Of a DNA stretch of 5,806 nt, positions 4,431-5,806 are shown one piece after another. The notes under the pieces are model-generated. The model was not told the origin of the DNA. It did not search any database and saw only the letters and a list, made by a program, of their open reading frames with translations. Position 1 is the first letter of the stretch, and every line of letters begins with the position of its first letter. This DNA is from Synechococcaceae cyanobacterium (GTDB taxonomy: Bacteria; Cyanobacteriota; Cyanobacteriia; PCC-6307; Cyanobiaceae): contig CANHGA010000142.1 in NCBI GenBank assembly GCA_947460085.1, positions 1 to 5,806 of the forward strand, written 5' to 3'. The position numbers and the translations under genes are program-made.

Positions 4431-5806
4431 GTGGCCCCTTCGGTGCAGCAGGCAACCCAGCTGTGGCACCAGGTTCAACAGGGCCTTCAAGCCAATCTCA
4501 GCAAGCCCACCTTCGAAACCTGGATTAGGCCGGCGCGCTGCACGGGCTTCGAAAACGGCCAGCTGACGCTGCAGGCACCCAACAGCTTTGCCTGCGGCTG
4601 GCTGCGCAAAAATTACCTGGGCACCATCGAAGCGGTTGCCTCCGAAATTGCTGGCCGGACGGTGGAAGTGCTGGTGTCCGCCGCCACGGACGACGACCCA
4701 GCTAACACAGCCAACAACGACCCCACCAACGGCACCCCCACCAGCGGTGGGTCACTCAGCGCTGCCCCCAACACCAATGACCGGGTGGCCAGGCCCCAGG
4801 CCGCTCGCCTGCCAACGGCCAAGGCCACCGGAGAAGCGCCCCGGAAGCTCAAAGCCGGGCTGAATCCCCGCTATGTCTTCAACCGGTTTGTGGTGGGCCC
4901 CAACAGCCGCATGGCCCATGCGGCCTCCTTGGCCGTTGCTGAAGCCCCGGGGCGGGAATTCAACCCACTGTTTCTCTGTGGCGGCGTGGGCCTGGGCAAA
5001 ACCCACCTGATGCAGGCCATCGGCCACTACCGGCTCGAGATCAATCCCGATGCCAAGGTGTTTTACGTTTCCACCGAAACCTTCACCAACGACCTGATCC
5101 AGGCCATCCGCAAGGACGGAATGCAGGCCTTCCGTGATCGCTACCGGGCCGCTGATTTAATCCTGATTGACGACATCCAGTTCATCGAAGGCAAGGAATA
5201 CACCCAGGAAGAGTTCTTTCACACCTTTAACGCCCTGCATGAGGCGGGCCGTCAGATTGTGATTGCATCCGATCGCCCGCCCAGCCAAATCCCCAGGCTG
5301 CAGGAGCGCTTGATCTCGCGCTTTTCGATGGGGCTGATCGCCGATATCCAGGTTCCTGACCTGGAAACACGCATGGCGATCCTGCAGAAAAAGGCCGAGC
5401 AGGAGCAGATGGTGCTCCCCCGGGATTTGATCCAATTCATCGCGGGTCGCTTCACCTCCAACATCCGGGAATTGGAGGGAGCCCTCACCCGGGCCGTTGC
5501 GTTTGCCTCCATTACGGGCCTGCCCATGACCGTGGAATCGGTGGCCCCAATGCTGGATCCAGGCGGTGTCGATTTGGAGGTCAAACCCGAGCTACTGATC
5601 GAGAAAATAGCCGAGGTCTTCGGCGTCGGTGCCGAGGAAATGCGGAGTGCCAGCCGCAAGCGCGCCGTGAGTCAGGCCCGCCAGGCGGGGATGTTCCTGA
5701 TGCGTCAAACCACCAACCTCTCCCTGCCGCGCATTGGAGAAGCTTTTGGCGGCAAAGACCATTCCACCGTGATGTACGCCGTAGAGCAGGTGGAAAAAAA
5801 ACTGAA
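4431..5806 (+). CDS. dnaA: chromosomal replication initiator protein DnaA (3'-truncated)
   Basis: This is the AAA+ ATPase that binds DnaA boxes, opens the replication origin and loads helicase. With the GTG at 4431 as start, 458 codons are visible and the window ends shortly before the expected C-terminus. Domain I (about 5-80) has [10 protein letters not shown]. Domain II (about 83-142) is a disordered Asn/Thr/Pro/Ala-rich linker. Domain III (144 to about 375) carries Walker [11 protein letters not shown] (Lys190), Walker [10 protein letters not shown] (Asp247, Asp248), sensor 1 IASDRP, the arginine finger Arg297 in SRFSMGL, and sensor 2 Arg346 in NIRELEGAL. Domain IV (from about 381) ends in the DNA-binding signature [10 protein letters not shown] (442-451). 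The frame is open upstream to a TAA at 4383, but no ATG or TTG lies there, so GTG 4431 is the best start; it has no clear Shine-Dalgarno. dnaN is not in the window. Confidence 0.98.
   Translation, partial: MAPSVQQATQLWHQVQQGLQANLSKPTFETWIRPARCTGFENGQLTLQAPNSFACGWLRKNYLGTIEAVASEIAGRTVEVLVSAATDDDPANTANNDPTNGTPTSGGSLSAAPNTNDRVARPQAARLPTAKATGEAPRKLKAGLNPRYVFNRFVVGPNSRMAHAASLAVAEAPGREFNPLFLCGGVGLGKTHLMQAIGHYRLEINPDAKVFYVSTETFTNDLIQAIRKDGMQAFRDRYRAADLILIDDIQFIEGKEYTQEEFFHTFNALHEAGRQIVIASDRPPSQIPRLQERLISRFSMGLIADIQVPDLETRMAILQKKAEQEQMVLPRDLIQFIAGRFTSNIRELEGALTRAVAFASITGLPMTVESVAPMLDPGGVDLEVKPELLIEKIAEVFGVGAEEMRSASRKRAVSQARQAGMFLMRQTTNLSLPRIGEAFGGKDHSTVMYAVEQVEKKL

Noticed and set aside
3220..4566. 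Long plus-strand open frame of 448 codons antisense to nearly all of htrA
   Set aside because: The product is His/Gly/Gln-rich with no recognisable motif, as expected from the reverse of a GC-rich gene. The minus strand carries a complete protease with catalytic triad.
1..5806. Mobile element, CRISPR, toxin-antitoxin or defence island
   Set aside because: No transposase, integrase, tRNA-linked attachment site, regularly spaced repeats or defence-type genes; codon use looks uniform and the genes are core-like.

Overview
This GC-rich window looks chromosomal and most likely comes from an alpha-cyanobacterium of the Synechococcus/Cyanobium type. The evidence is a cyanobacterial-style DnaA, an acetyltransferase resembling the plastid NSI/SNAT family, a single-PDZ HtrA protease, frequent GTG starts, very tight gene packing and no HIP1 (GCGATCGC) octamers seen by eye. 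This assignment rests on remembered protein similarity, not a search. No tRNA, rRNA, CRISPR array, insertion sequence or phage gene was seen.

Layout from left to right: the C-terminal part of an exporter-type ABC ATPase (+, cut by the left edge); an alpha/beta hydrolase (-); a GNAT acetyltransferase (+); a three-gene minus-strand set read htrA, then a TIGR04282/DUF2064 transferase, then a TIGR04283 family-2 glycosyltransferase; and dnaA (+, cut by the right edge a few codons before its probable end).

Genes touch or overlap nearly everywhere. ABC and hydrolase overlap tail to tail by 15 bases, and the GNAT and glycosyltransferase stops interlock in four bases. HtrA and the TIGR04282 gene share a GTGA stop/start, and the two transferases are four bases apart. 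Hydrolase and GNAT start back to back with 17 bases or fewer between them. The only real intergenic gap is the 83 bases between htrA and dnaA, which must hold both divergent promoters. No gene-free stretch exceeds 300 bases.

The clearest functional unit is the htrA-TIGR04282-TIGR04283 operon. The two transferase families are known companions and were named for association with radical-SAM/selenodomain (arsenosugar-type) pathways, but no such partner lies in this window. HtrA is a predicted membrane-anchored, lipoprotein-like protease of periplasm or lumen quality control. dnaA is present without dnaN or DnaA-box clusters, so this does not look like the replication origin. I see no convincing new biological system. 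The most noteworthy points are the operon arrangement, a probable lipid anchor and a cysteine pair in HtrA, and two small in-frame tandem repeats in the family-2 glycosyltransferase.
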